Source: Pempheris klunzingeri (lineage: Eukaryota > Chordata > Actinopteri > Acropomatiformes > Pempheridae). Taken from it: a stretch of 64,000 nucleotides of DNA. Location of the stretch: the NCBI RefSeq assembly GCF_042242105.1, contig NC_092027.1, positions 11,503,721 to 11,567,720 on the forward strand, written 5' to 3'. The notes beneath the pieces were generated by a model. It saw nothing but the letters and a program-made list of their open reading frames with translations, made no database searches and was not told the origin of the DNA. Of the stretch, positions 10,662 through 23,696 are shown piece by piece. Positions within the stretch are counted from its first letter, which is position 1; every line of letters starts with the position of its first letter. Position numbers and translations under genes: made by a program.

Positions 10662-13470
10662 GTTTGGGTTTGCTTTAAAGAAATCTGAGCATTTGTATAG
10701 GTTTTTACGGCCCTCTTAATGTTAGTCCAAAATGTATATCAAACTATGCTGTGCATGTCGACTCAATTCACTGTGAGAGCATGTCTGTTGTCAGATTTAA
10801 TTTATAGCATGTCTAACCTTCAAATGCTTTATTTGCATCATTGTGAGAAGTATGAGTAAAGAAGAGAAATATATCAATATGTCAGGGATTGAACAGGTTC
10901 AGTCAGATGAAGGAGAGCTTTATCTTGACAAAATAAATAAAAATGCCTGTTATTACAAGTTTAGCTTATACAGTCACTAACACCAACCTGTTCGTGTAAT
11001 TAGGGGCTGAGTAACCTTCTTTTTTAAGTTGAAGTGAATGACTGCACTCAATCTCATGTTTTTGTGTGTGTAAATGTAACTATAACACAGCATAACGATA
11101 AATGTCCTTCCTTGTTGTCCACACTCAAAGAACACAACCTTTCATTGCACCACAAGAGAGCAGCAGAGGCCAGACGATACAAACTAATGGCACATCAAAC
11201 ACAACCATCAGAATAACCGTTGCTATTTCTAGGAATGATGTTTTTATATCATAAACTATGTCATACAGTGGTGAAGCATCATGTACACACATGTGAAAAC
11301 ATTTTTTCTTGCTGCATTTTTATTGTGTCTTGTTAGTCTTTGGTCAGGCAAATGCAGTTTTTTGACCATTTACATCCCAGCGGTGGGAGGTGTGTTTCAG
11401 CTTGCAGTCACATTTATGGGTCACAAACATCTGAGCTCAGTGACAAATCAGTGGTCCGCCACAGAGGCCAACGGGGTCAAAAACTGTAAAAGCTGCTGCT
11501 GAAACGGCTTTGATTCAAAAGACCTGCTAGCCAGTCAGCTGATGAAAAGCTATGTATTGCTTTCTCTCTCTCTCTCTCTCTCTCGCTCTCTCTCTGTCAC
11601 ACACACACACTGTCTCTCTTTTCCTTAATGTCCCTCTTTCCATATGACCCCAGTCTGCAGGAGTTGCTCCCTCATGTCTCACACGCTCCCCTTCATTCCA
11701 CCTCTTCTCTTACTTCTTGTTGTCTTTTTAAAACTTTTTTTTATCTTTCACCGTTTCTCTCGTTTTACCCCCCCTCTCTGACCACTAAAGGGGTGAGGGG
11801 GTGGGGGTGTATTTGCTGACTGGGCTGGCCTGGCTCTGTGGGTTAGGTGTTAGGTCTGCCAGTTTTAAATGATTGTGCCTGGCCCAGTGAATGGAGCCAG
11901 TGAGGCGGACGCCAATCCGACCCCAATGAGCGTTATCCCTGTCGACAGAGGCCATACGATGACTGTGCCCAAAAGTAATCAGGCCCAAATAAAAGCTGCG
12001 TCTGGCAAACGCTGACCCCCATAGAACCCAACAACCTGGTGGGATTAATGCTGTGGAGGTGTGTGTGTGTGTGTGTGTGTGTATGTTTGGGAGAGCGACT
12101 GTGTATCCTGGGAGAGGGGTGAGAGAATAGGCGAGTTTGGGTGAGCTACTTATTGTACTAGTGGTGGGTGGTCATTGTATCACCTAGATGTAGAAAGTAG
12201 GTAGTGAAGTAAGTGAGTTCATTCACTCAAGTACTGCAGCATATCTTTAAAGTAACAGTTTTATAGTGGTAATCATTTAACAGTCTTAAAAAGTGAATTT
12301 TATTGTTCAGCCTACATATTTCTTGTTACCCTCTGAGCTGGCCATTGTTACAACGCAGTAAAATACATGTTAGCAATTATAGCAAGTTAAAGCAATATTA
12401 CGCAACTATCATAAGCCAAAACACCATCAGATTTTTTTTCAAATATTGAGCATGCTGCCACATCAACTGACCTCACAGTGTGTACCATATTGACTGAAAT
12501 CATAACTAATCTAATCTACCTTTACTCTTCTGAGTCAGTACAGGTTAGCTGTTAGCAGTGGCATTGCTCTGAGTGAAGGGGTGTTTTGTTGAAACATTAA
12601 ACAGGATGTGTTTGTCCTAAAGGGTCACTTTTGCACTTCACTGTAGCTCGAGCATCAAACAAGAGGGTCTTTTTGGCCGCTCAAGTGTCCGTTTGGTCGG
12701 CACAAGTCATGTGGGAGCCCAGTTTACTGTGGTGGAGCCCTAATGACACACGACAACCTCCTATTTATCATCTGTAGTGGTTCAGACATTTGCATGCTTA
12801 ATTTTTTCCTTTTTATCACAAGGCAAACATTTCTTTCTACCATGGCTGTGCTCTAATTGCTTTGCTGATGCTTGCACATGCATTATGTGTGCATAGAGTA
12901 TGTATTGAAAACATGCCCCTTCATTCAATCTATTGAATTTTTGCACCTGCAAGAACATCCATTCACTTCACTGAGTGTTTAACAGACTGGAGGGTGAAGG
13001 ACGCTGAACTAGACAGGTCCACACAGTTTATACAGTCCTTGTGGAAACGGTTGCTGTGTCTATTCATGATGCTCCCAGACATACACTAAGGGAACAAGGT
13101 CACCAAATAATTGCTCAGAAAGCCAATTCTCAATTTTCTGCTTATTTGGTCTTAATAAGTGTTTTTTTCCAACATCTAGAGTTTATATGTTTATATGCTT
13201 TCTCCTGTGTTGAGTCCTTGAGTGAAAAAATGTTTTGCTGTTAATAAAGGCTACAAGAGATGAGCACAGGTATGTGTTGGCCTTCTCTCTCTGTGGGGTA
13301 TTTAAGATGCAAAAGGGATGTTAGCAGACATGAACTCACTGACTGTAAGGGGCTTAAATTAAGTAACGTATCTTTTGTAAAATGAATAGTTCTGCATCTT
13401 TAAAAAGCTTTGTTAAATCTGAGGGTCAGTACCACCCTCACGTTTGCACGCTGAATATGTGGCTATGGCC
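10659..13470. other. Intergenic, simple repeats only
   Basis: No gene recognised. It holds a CT run followed by a short CA run (about 11563-11610) and a GT run (about 12059-12082). The non-repetitive stretch at about 11820-12055 is relatively GC-rich and could be a conserved non-coding element, but that would need comparison with other fish. Confidence 0.6.
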
Positions 13471-13725
13471 AGCAAGCAGGTAGCTAAGCTTAGAATAAAG
13501 ACTTGAAATTGAGGGAAACAGCCTGGTAAGGTCACAGTAAGGGGAGTTTTAGAGGTAGTTGTTTCCCCTTGTTTCCAGTCTTTATGCTAAGCTAAACAAA
13601 CTGGCTCCTGACTGTAACCTTATATTGAATGGACACACATGGGAGGGGTGTCAGTCTTCTCATCTAACTCTCTGCAAGAAAGCAATGCACATATTTATAC
13701 TTATACTTCAATGTTGAAAATCAAT
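13470..13725. repeat. Inverted-repeat dispersed element, family A, copy 1
   Basis: The left end carries AGCTAAGCTTAGAATAAAGA (about 13482-13501). The right end carries its approximate reverse complement CAGTCTTTATGCTAAGCT (about 13576-13593). The flanking 'ggaaacagcctgg' and 'catctaactctctgcaagaa' blocks are familiar from an abundant short teleost repeat that folds on itself. It encodes no protein. Further copies lie near 34.8, 38.4 and 54.8 kb. Confidence 0.65.
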
Positions 13726-13727
13726 AG

Positions 13728-14270
13728 CAAATTATATTACATTTATTTAGCTGATGCTTTTATCCAAAGCAACTTAACATATTTAATATTCTTTTTATTG
13801 TCTTAATGGGACAAGGTGTCGTCTGAACAGATGCATTTTCAATCTTTGACAGAAGATATGAAGGATTTCTGCGGTCCTGATGTCAGCGGGAAGCTCGTTC
13901 CACCATTGTGGAGCCAGGACAGCAAAAAGTCAGGATTTTGTTTAGCTGCAGCTGGGCCCCCCTTGTAGTGTGGGGGTAGCAGAAGGCAGGGATGTATGGT
14001 TTGACTATGACCTGGATGGAGGACGGGCCTGAGCCATTCGCACCGTGGTAGGCAAGTACCAGTGACTTGAATCGGATCTGACTGCAGTGTGCAGAGGAGC
14101 GATGTAGTGTGGAAGAACTTGGGTGTAGTTAAAGATCAGTCGGGCTGCTGCATCCTTGATGAGCTGCGTGGGCCGGAGGGGTAAAGACAACACAGTCAAG
14201 TGTTTGGGAAAAAAATGGCAGAAGGGAGTCAGCTCTGTAATTCTGTCAAGCAAATCAGAGTCAACAACCT
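13728..14270 (-). repeat. Old transposon fragment(s), class uncertain
   Basis: The left part contains 'atttagctgatgcttttatc' followed by 'caaagcaactt', and further on 'gctcgttccaccattgtgga'. Both are word patterns I recognise as highly repeated in fish genomes. The minus strand between 14253 and 14005 keeps an 82-codon open frame with a LIKDAAARLIF segment, resembling the decayed coding end of a retroelement, but no catalytic motif remains. Two adjoining insertions are possible. Confidence 0.5.
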
Positions 14271-15585
14271 GAAAACTTAATAGAAAGAAAATCTCTTTCT
14301 CCCAAGGAAAGAGTTTTTTAATTTTCAGTTTTAATCAGGCCTAAATTGTTTTGACTTCCATCATACAACTACAGCAGTGCACATTTGTCTCTTAGCAAGC
14401 TTACTGTCAGTGCTGAGTATTTATAGTGGATAAAATGAGTGACTCCTACAGATATGTGGAATGTAGCCAGTTTACACAAAGCTTCCACAGATAACAGCAT
14501 ATCACAAGTCTTAGCCAACAGTGATTAGCAACTCCCTACAAAAAGGAGTGACTCTATGATCTTTAAATTCATCACTCAGTGTTTGTCACAGAGCCCGGTG
14601 GGAAATATTCCACTCTCATTCATGGGAGAATTTAAGATTTAGGTTACTGCAGACTTGGCTTAATTCTACACTCATGGGGTTTTGGAACTGGTACGTTTCC
14701 TTGTACAGCCACTCACTGCTTTAGGCTCATGGCACACACAAAGGTCAGAGCACGCTGCTCAGTCAGAATGTGTCCAGTGGGTCGCAGGTTAAAGAAATGA
14801 ACAAAGCATACGTCAATCGCTCAGAGAATTTAGGGAAAGGGGTCACTCACATCCTGTTTTGAGAGAGGGAGGGGGGATCTATCATGTGATTTATGTATAA
14901 ATTCCTGAGACTGTTTATGTGATGGTGTAAATCCATCAACAGGATAGAACACACTATAATGAGAACGACAGGGCATATTCGGGAAGATTGTAGCTTTGGA
15001 ATTTCATGTTTCATGTACTTTTTTTTACAGCCTTAATCAGCATTAATCTCTTTAAGTCATTGATTTCATGCAGAGATCAAAGGGTCGCTCTTTTGCTGTG
15101 ATTTGCGCTGGTATACCTCTCAAATGAGCTCCTTTCATCAAATTAACAGGGTTGTAATAATAAATACTGCTTTGTGCAGTTGACGCACAGAAAATATGTG
15201 ACTTGAGCGAAGTACTGAGACAAAAAAAGGACTTAATTTGCTGAGACAGCAGAGGGAAGTCCTTGCTACTTTTGGCCCAGACAAGAGAAAAATCCCTCTG
15301 AGATTCTGTTGCTTTGTCTTATATGTGTAACAGTGAGAACCAATTAAGTGAATTATGTCTGCATCCCTGGAGCCCTGACAGGAACACCCAAGGGGGAGAC
15401 TGAGAGTGCTGCTGCTCTCCCACCAGCTCTTTCCTTCGAGCAAATTCCCGTCATCTCCCTCCTCGCCTCTTTATCCACCACCTAATTCTCTTCATTTCCT
15501 GCACCTTTAATGTACGGGTGTATGCTCACCTTTCCCCTGCTGTTGGCACACTATAGTGAGGAGGTGAGAGGTTCTTTAGCTCTGT
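14271..15585. other. Intergenic, nothing recognised
   Basis: Non-repetitive DNA with no supported exon. A 101-codon minus-strand frame at 15138-15443 lacks splice context and protein-like features. Confidence 0.55.
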
Positions 15586-15735
15586 TCATTCTGTTGTTGT
15601 TTTTATGATCTTATTCATGATTTTATTATATTTATTGTTTTTATTTTCTTTTACTCCTGTAAAGCACTTTATAACTTTGTTCTGTGAAAAGTGCTATACT
15701 AAATAAACTTTACTTACTTACTTTTACTTTACTTC
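15586..15735 (+). repeat. LINE-like 3' tail ending in (ACTT)n
   Basis: The sequence 'ctgtaaagcactttataact' is followed by 'gaaaagtgctatactaaata' and then repeated TTACTTACT. This is the usual 3' end of a common fish non-LTR element whose two GCACTTT/AAAGTGC words form a small hairpin. It is strongly 5'-truncated. Confidence 0.65.
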
Positions 15736-18700
15736 TCTTCTTAATCATCCCACACCTCCAGACCAGCTATTAATGTTCTTCACAAAATATGTACACATGT
15801 TAAAATTCACTCCTCTACTATAATCTATCTTCATGGTTATCTATGCTTACATACTTTGAGGTTCAACTTTTATAAAAAAAAACAAATAGCTTGTTATCAT
15901 ATTTTTTACATGTATCTTTACGTGAGTCCACCATGCCTGAACGAAAACAACCAGTCAGAACCAGGATGCAATGTCAATGCAATCAGTGTGCCGCAGAGGG
16001 AGGGGGGGGGGGGCATGGAAGTTGTTCTTGTACTTTCAAATTCTGAGGCAAAATCCTTTCTCTTCTCAGTGATACCAACTGCTGCGCTGCTGTGATCGTT
16101 TTGATTACATTAGCAATAGATTGACTGTGTAATGTGAGGTGTCACTCATAGTACATACTACATAACATTATCACTTTATTTTAGCATCTTTCAGCCCATT
16201 GTTTCAGTTTCATAACTCACAACTTAACTGTTTGTTTCACTGATGGACAAAGCACACAACTCCATTTATAGATACAACTCGTCAAGTCCAATATAATCTC
16301 TGATACAAGTTGTTCAGTCAAATGTCAGCACATTGTTGATGTTGTTGCCACAATGCATTTACAGAACCTAATGGCTCTGAGAGCGAATGCACTGATGTGC
16401 TGCTAGAACCTGTAGGACAGCATTTCATTTTATTTCGTCTTGTCGTTTAACATTTTCATTTTATGTTCTTCAGGCGTATTTGTATCATTCGATTGTATCA
16501 TTTGATTTGTATGTGCAGATACTGTTTATGAAGTGCAATTTCAGACACCCACAGCTGATGATGGAGGTAGAAAATGAGTGAGTCATCTTGCTTCCTTGTC
16601 ATATCTGTTGAGTCGTGGAGTAAAAGTCACAAGTTTAAAAAAAAGTTACTCAACAAATGTATATAAGTACAACAACTCCAAATGAATGCTGCTTCATGTC
16701 TGCTGTATGTGGAAATACGCAGCTGTTAACATGTTCACTACATCGACTTTATAAGGTGATGAAATGTTGTGTCAGTTTGTGAGATATAATGAGAATCATG
16801 ACAGTTGATTCATTTGTGACATTTTGATATCTACTTTGTCCGAATCTGTCTGAATGTCACCTCCATCTTCGCCATCACCATCTCTTTATTTCACTGCATT
16901 GGTGTCGGCATCTCGACTTTGAGTCACACGCTCCGCTCTTCCTTCTGCTTTTTCCCCCCCCATCGAAAGTGCCTGACAAGACAAAGAGCAAACAAAGGAG
17001 TTGACCCACAGAAGGTGCTTGTTTGTTTAACGTGCAGCTGTGCATCGCAGGGAAGGCAGCTGAGTTCTTTCCCAGTGAGTTTCACACGGGCGTCGACTCA
17101 AACAGCTGTAAACCCGTAGACCTCAGATTTATGGTTATATAGTTATGCTAATTAAATAAAGACAGTCCTGCTCTACAAATACATTAGCAAAGAGCTTTGG
17201 CTCTACCATACACTAACGAACCATAACTATCCATCCATTGTCACCTTTGCAATAGACACAACAAACCTATAAAAAGAACATTTTGTGGTGGTTTAATGAA
17301 TCTCACCTGAAGGGCTCAGAGGGGTTTGCTGTTTGGGTTTATGCCACTGAAAGGACTGTTTACAAGCCACTTGAAGAAAGGTCAGCCAGTGACTGATAGC
17401 TTCCGTTTTCCTCCTGCCTATCACAGGCTGTGGTTATCTCTCCAGTGCATTGTGGGGAAGTGCCTGTTGCTTTTCAGCACGTCTCAGTGTCCATCGGGCC
17501 AGCTTTTTTCCTTGGGCTATTGTTTTTTTAATAAAGATTTCCTATGCCAAGTCCAAGCCGTCTGTGCTCAGTCGGTGACAAAATCAATTACTTAATATAT
17601 ATATATAGCAGTTTGACAGTTTTTGTTTTTCTATTTTGATGACATAATTGGTGTTAAATATGAGCTTCCCAAAGAAAGACCTACTTTGCTCTTTTTGTTT
17701 GATCACTTTTAAACTTTCTACAGCGTTGTTGAATTCTGAATAAATCTATCAAGAGCCGACAACATCACCAGCTACACTGAACACAAAGGGATTCATTTAG
17801 AAGTTCAGAAGCATAAAGTATGAGCTTCAATCACTCATGTTTCAACACTGTCTGCCTCTAGCTCCAGTTGAATGACTTGAAAAAAAAAAGTAAACCACTG
17901 GACCCAGGGCAGACAAACAGCATAGTTTGACCTTTAAAATATCAACTCCATTCAGCCATACCACCTGCAATAGAAGGTCATTGTGTATGTGTGTGTGTAA
18001 TAGCATAGGAACCACAGAGAAGCTTTACTTTTCCATCACTTTATCCACATCAGTCTGCTGTATTGTCTGGCATAAGAAGACAAGTGGTTCCTCCGACAGG
18101 ACAGTCGCTGTCTTCTTCCACTCCTGAGCTCCCCAGTGTGGCTCTTCAGTGGGTCATGGAACGATTTGCAAGGGTAAGGTGTAATTTGTTTGTTTTTCAT
18201 GTGTTGATTTCAATGCCCACAACAATTTCAAGTAGCTTTACATTTCATATTTTGCATAAGAAATGTAGTTATTTGATCTGCAGCGCCTTCTCGGCTGAGT
18301 ATGTAAAAAAAGTAACAGTTTAGAGTTTGACGTTTGCGCTTCCTTTAAAACTCTTCCCGCTGTGGCTATAAACTATGAGCTGCTCTGCATGTCTCTTTCT
18401 TTCTTTCTGAGGGTTGAACACAAAGAATGCTTCATGTGAACAAGCAGAGACCATTTATGTGTGTATTTTATGGCCATCTGGTTAAACACAGACAAATACT
18501 GTATATATCCAAGCAGATATCCACAAGCACACACACACACACACACACCGATTTCAAAGATCACCCCACTGCTCACTCCCCCTTCCCCATCATCCCCTCC
18601 AGATTACAGATCACATGTCCTGTCACACAGCAGTCATAGGAGGAGGAGTGGATAAGCCCAACACCGTGAAGACTTGCGGCGGATTCAGAGCAGAAAATAT

Positions 18701-21700
18701 CAACACTTCATGACTTTTATTGTATGGCAAGACATTTTGTTATCTGTTTTTTGAACAGAAATGCACAAGCACAGAAAATAGACAAAAGAACAGGCAGGTA
18801 AACATGCTTGTATATCCATAAAAGCCATGGCACCGAGTCGGGGTTGTAGTGCTCTCCGGGGGAAACCATTGTGTTGGATGTGATTTGTATAGCCTCACTT
18901 TAAAGATTTCCACCATCCTTCCTCTGAGCTTTACAATCACTCACAGGGGGTCTCGCTCTAAGCTTTGCTTTCACAGGAACTCCTGGGACGACTTGAAAAA
19001 CAGAGATTCTTTGTGGCGTCCTCAAAGGCAAAAAAATGTATTTCCTCATATACAGTGCAGAGGCCTTCAGAAGTTGCATTTCGAGCTGGTTGTGCTGCCC
19101 TTCTACCAAAAGTGAGACTAATTGGAAAACACCACTGTTATTAAGAATGTTACTTGTGGTACATTAGGGGAATTCTCAATGCATCAATCAACCATCTCAG
19201 TTTATTTAATTGTATATGAGGAATTCATGCAAAGGTTTAAAAAAAAAAAAATGACATGAAAATGTGCAATATTAGCTGACTTCAGCTGAGCCTCTGACCT
19301 TTGACCTCTCTGTGTGGGAGTTCGAAAGGAAAAAAGAATTTTTACCTGGTCTGTCCCGCTTACAATTGACTTCAATTTAATAGAAGCAAGTATGTATAAA
19401 TTACTGTGTATATCTAAAGAGTGTAAATGGCTGATTCTGCCATTGAGATGCAAACCTAAGCACTAATTGCTGCTGTTTTGTGATAGGTAAAAAAAAATGT
19501 GAGTAATTGGTCATTTAAAAGTTTTGGACTTAAATCCAGAGCTCTGTCATGCACTCCCTGATCCTAAACAGCGCCCCTTCCTGGAATCCCAGGCACGTCT
19601 CTCTGCGTGTTTTGGGGAGATAATAGAACAGCCTGCTTCTGTGCGACCAGACAGGGCACAGGTTGCATAACATTCAGAGACATATTGCTGAAATCAGAGT
19701 TCACTCAGAAGTGTAACTGGATTCGAGGCTCAGTGGATGGAAAGCTTGTTACATGGCAACCAGCCTCCCCTACAGCTTCGTGGGGCCTCAGCTGACATAT
19801 TTCTGCCCAGCTGTTTGGTTGCCCTTGGAGACTGATCTGGGGTCAGCATAGGTGCAATAGGTCCTGTGGAGAGGATTGAGGTAAAATGATGTGTGTTGAG
19901 TGTTTAAGTGAATGTGGAGGCATACACTTCACAGCAACCCTCCTGCAGTCTGTGGGACGTATGTAGGTGGGGGTCTCAAGGTCGTCCCCACCCTGTAGCG
20001 GAAACCCAAGTCGAAAAACACAACGAGTGGGAGAGGGATTTGTGTAGTCATCTGTTTTTTTTTCTTCGATATCCCTGAAACCAAACTGGTTCAGACTCAA
20101 CATCAAGCCACAATGAGAAAGCTGACTTCAAGCTGTTGTGAAGCTGAAGTCCCAAACAGTTTTTGTGTGTGTGTCATCATTTTAACGTATTCAGTTACAG
20201 TGTTAACATTTTTACATAGAGTCTGTGGCTGAAAAATGGGGTTTGTTTTAGGATTTTAAAGTGTAACTTGACAAGTAATAAGAGTAACAAGCGTAAAACC
20301 TGCCCAGACAGTTAAAGTTTATGGCGGGAAAATGACTGCAAAAATATAAATTCTAGCTGTTCTGTCAGGTAACTTTATGATTCTGGCTTTTTGTCTTGAA
20401 TTTTAAAACACCCGATCTTCCTCTGCACATCTCTTTAATTCACATATTACGTTTGAATTACAAAGTTGTTTCACAATGCAAGGAAATAACCTCTAATTTG
20501 CCAAAATTGCCATAAAATGTCATCAGATGTGGAAACACTTTGGCCCTGAGTTTGTTCCTAACTTTCCTTGTCTGTATTTCCTGTGATCCTTTTCTCACAG
20601 ATTTTGATTGTTGTGACTGAAAATCTACAGCCGGAGACACAATGGTCAACATATCATTTTCACTCAGCGTGGGCCAGCTCATCATCCACCTGCATCCCTG
20701 AAGTAAAGACTGAGTGAGTGACTGCATTCATCATGTGTCTGGCCTTGGAAGTATTTTCTCATCAAGCCATAGCAAATAAATGAACAAAAGAAAAAATGTA
20801 TTGACTGAAATGATGGAAGGTCTGCTCAGATTTGAATACTGGAGCTCTTTTTTAATGCATTTTGGTACCGCAACGTTAAAGAAAGTAAAATTAAGTCGCA
20901 TTAAGAGCCACATGTCACATGTTGCATGAGAATTACAGGTCAGACATCGCGAATCTTTAGCCCCGTTGAACATGAAAGATGTTCGTGTTTGACAGAGTTT
21001 AAATTAAGGACAAGCAGAGGAAGGGTGTCAACGCCACAGCTCAAGTGGAGCTTTCCAGATGTTATGCGAAGGATGTGAGTTCATTCTTCTAAAGTCCAAG
21101 ACAATCTCTCTTAACACAAAACAAACCCCAGAGTCAACAAGATACCACACACACACACACAACACACACAGCGCACACACACACTTGAACATATGGCAAA
21201 CAGCGTGCGATGAGGTGGAAAATCAGCAGTTTACCTGATGTGAGCAACGTATGACAGACTGTCAGCAGGATAAGCTACATACTGTATTTTATTGTACATG
21301 ATTGATGATGAACTGTGACAAATTTCACAGCTCCACTTCACCCTGCTGCCACCTTGTTTTCCACTGTCCTTCTCTGCCAGTCAACTCTCAGCAGGCTTCT
21401 CACTATCGTGCTCCTTCCTGAACAGTTTCCTAATTTGCTGTCTGAGTCCACTCTGCTGATGTAAAGCTGGCCTCCCCCATCTCTGATCATGTGCCCTTTC
21501 CTCCCCAGTGGAACATCCCCGTTCTATCCTGTTTGGCCTTGGACTAGCAGAGTATTATTTCAGATGTTATGAGGGAATCGCTGCCTCATGCACACTGTTA
21601 TTGTTTAGGGTTGCATGTTCTTTATTCTGTCCGGCTCCCACCTATTCAAATATTGAAGCTGCAGCACCGTCACTGGGAGCTACTCGCAGAAAGTGACAGA

Positions 21701-23480
21701 CACTTTGTTAAATTGTTTTGAAGTTTCCAGCTCCAGTTTCCAAATTCCATTTTAGATCATTAAGAGGCACCGCAGACCATCAAGTCAAGATGTCTGAGAT
21801 AAAACAGGGAGGTGGGGATCTGCCTCGTTCCCTGCAGTTATCCAAACAAAGTGACTGGGGATGCCTGTGGATCACAAGCACTGCACCTGTAAGTCAATCC
21901 ATACCAGATGTGATCTTTTCTCTGTGGTTGTGAGAAAATGGTCATTTTTTATACTGTGCATTAAAAATACATAGCATCTTGAACACAGTGGACAAACACC
22001 CTAAGATTAGATAAAAGCAAGGGGTCTTCAGATGGTTTGTAGAGCATTCACGGCATATATGAAAGCTGTATGGTTTACAAACAGTACTAACCACCATGTT
22101 TTTATCATTTTAGCTACAGGTATTGAAGCTAATGCCATCATACTGGTGAAAACTAACACTAAAAGTCTCTGCAAGATGATTCATGGTCCACTAAACATTA
22201 GATGCCAAGTTCATTCAGTACACAGGACTTTATAGATAGCAGCTTTTCTATATTTTGAACTGCAATTTTTTTGACATATTTAAGGAAAGATATCCTGTGG
22301 GCACGATATCCTAAAATGATGTCAGCAGTTAGATTTTGACACAAAGATATCGTACTTTTAGTGGTAGAAAAACTAGTTTGTGAATTTGGGTCTTCAGGGG
22401 CCTCTAGAGAGCTTTGACGCCTGGAGCAGTTGCCAGCTCTGCACAGTTAGTAATGCAGCCATCATTTCAACGTCAAGTTGCTTCTCGTTTGCAATGGATT
22501 GGAACGGGTTGAGTGTATAACGGAAGTTTTTCCTCCTTCAATTGATTCAGTGAAATGTCTGTGAGGCATTAAAAACATAGCCCACTAATACAACTCTACA
22601 CTGGTGACCTTTGCTTGCCGTCCACTGTGATATTCTCATCCACTTGGCATCTCGCCAAAAGTTCAAATACTGTACGTCCTCGACTCCTGCCAGTGCCATT
22701 GTCCAGGCGGAGGGGAACAAGAGCGTCGGCCCATAATTCCACCTGTTTCAGCTGTTTTGGCCATTAGGTCCAATCAGTGCTATCGTCTCCCTTTCCTGTC
22801 ATGGGAAAGTGGCCCGCTGCCTCTGGAACAATCCCCCCCCCTCCAACACACAGAGGAACATGCAAACACTTGACCAGCGGCCAAAGGGCGGGGACATCTG
22901 TGGGGACGTCATGTTATGCTTGTAGTTTCTCCATGTACGTACAGCTGCTGCATGAGCCAGAGGGGGAAATGTTCGACCTCCCAAAAAGGAAGAGGGGACA
23001 CATTTCCTCACTGACCTCCCTGCATGATGCTCTCAATACTTCTGCAGAGTTCAAATTCCTGACAGACTCCCTGCCAACATACATCGTACATCATCAGGAT
23101 GGCTGGCGGCTTACTTCTTGACCTTTAAATAGGGAACACGTTTAGATCTTTTTGTCTTCTGCCCAAAATAAGGAAGCATGAAAGACTACACTTGCCAAAG
23201 TAGCTGGAAAAAAGTGACTGCATGTGGAATAATTACAGTAATATTCACCAAGCATGGGAATAAACCATTAAAGTCAGGAAATCAGCTTGTCAGATTAGGT
23301 GGTATGTTCCCACTGGAGAGCTTTTTCTTTGTGCAGCATTCCTCGGCATGCCCTAAGGACGGGAAGGCTTTCAAGAATGTCATAATTAAATGCCATGATT
23401 GAACACCATTCAAATAAACAGAAGATAAACTACTGGCAACTACGATAATCCAATAAACTCTCAGAGACGCCATTTCGACA
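15736..23480. other. Intergenic between the fabp and fam8a1 genes, nothing coding recognised
   Basis: No exon could be supported on either strand. Simple repeats include a G run (about 15999-16013), a TA run (about 17597-17608), CA runs at about 18529-18548 and 21145-21184, and an A run near 19239. A 114-codon plus-strand frame at 22777-23121 sits in slightly GC-richer DNA but has no domain or splice context. Confidence 0.55.
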
Positions 23481-23487
23481 AATTCAT

Positions 23488-23493
23488 TTTTAT
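23488..23493 (-). terminator. Poly(A) signal AATAAA of the fabp gene
   Basis: The minus strand reads AATAAA about 204 nt downstream of the fabp stop codon. That is an ordinary 3' UTR length for this family, and it is the first such hexamer after the stop that I found. Confidence 0.7.
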
Positions 23494-23696
23494 TCAAATC
23501 ACCACAACAATTCCAAATGAAACCAAATGTGTCATGTTGGAGAACAGAGGCACAGAAATGTAATTTTGGCAACACAGTGAAGATAAAGAATATTAAGAGC
23601 AGAACACGCCATTACTTTAGTTTGGTATTACACTCATTGAACTGAGCCTGTCATCCAGCAATGGATCCGACGGGTGGGGGGGCTGAAGGGACCCCA

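Noticed and set aside
13728..14270. Retroviral or LTR-element gene
   Set aside because: The LIKDAAARLIF-type fragment carries no protease, polymerase or integrase motif and no flanking long terminal repeats; kept as an unclassified old fragment.
22777..23121. 114-codon plus-strand frame
   Set aside because: Compositionally slightly GC-rich but no homology I can recognise, no start context and no exon boundaries.
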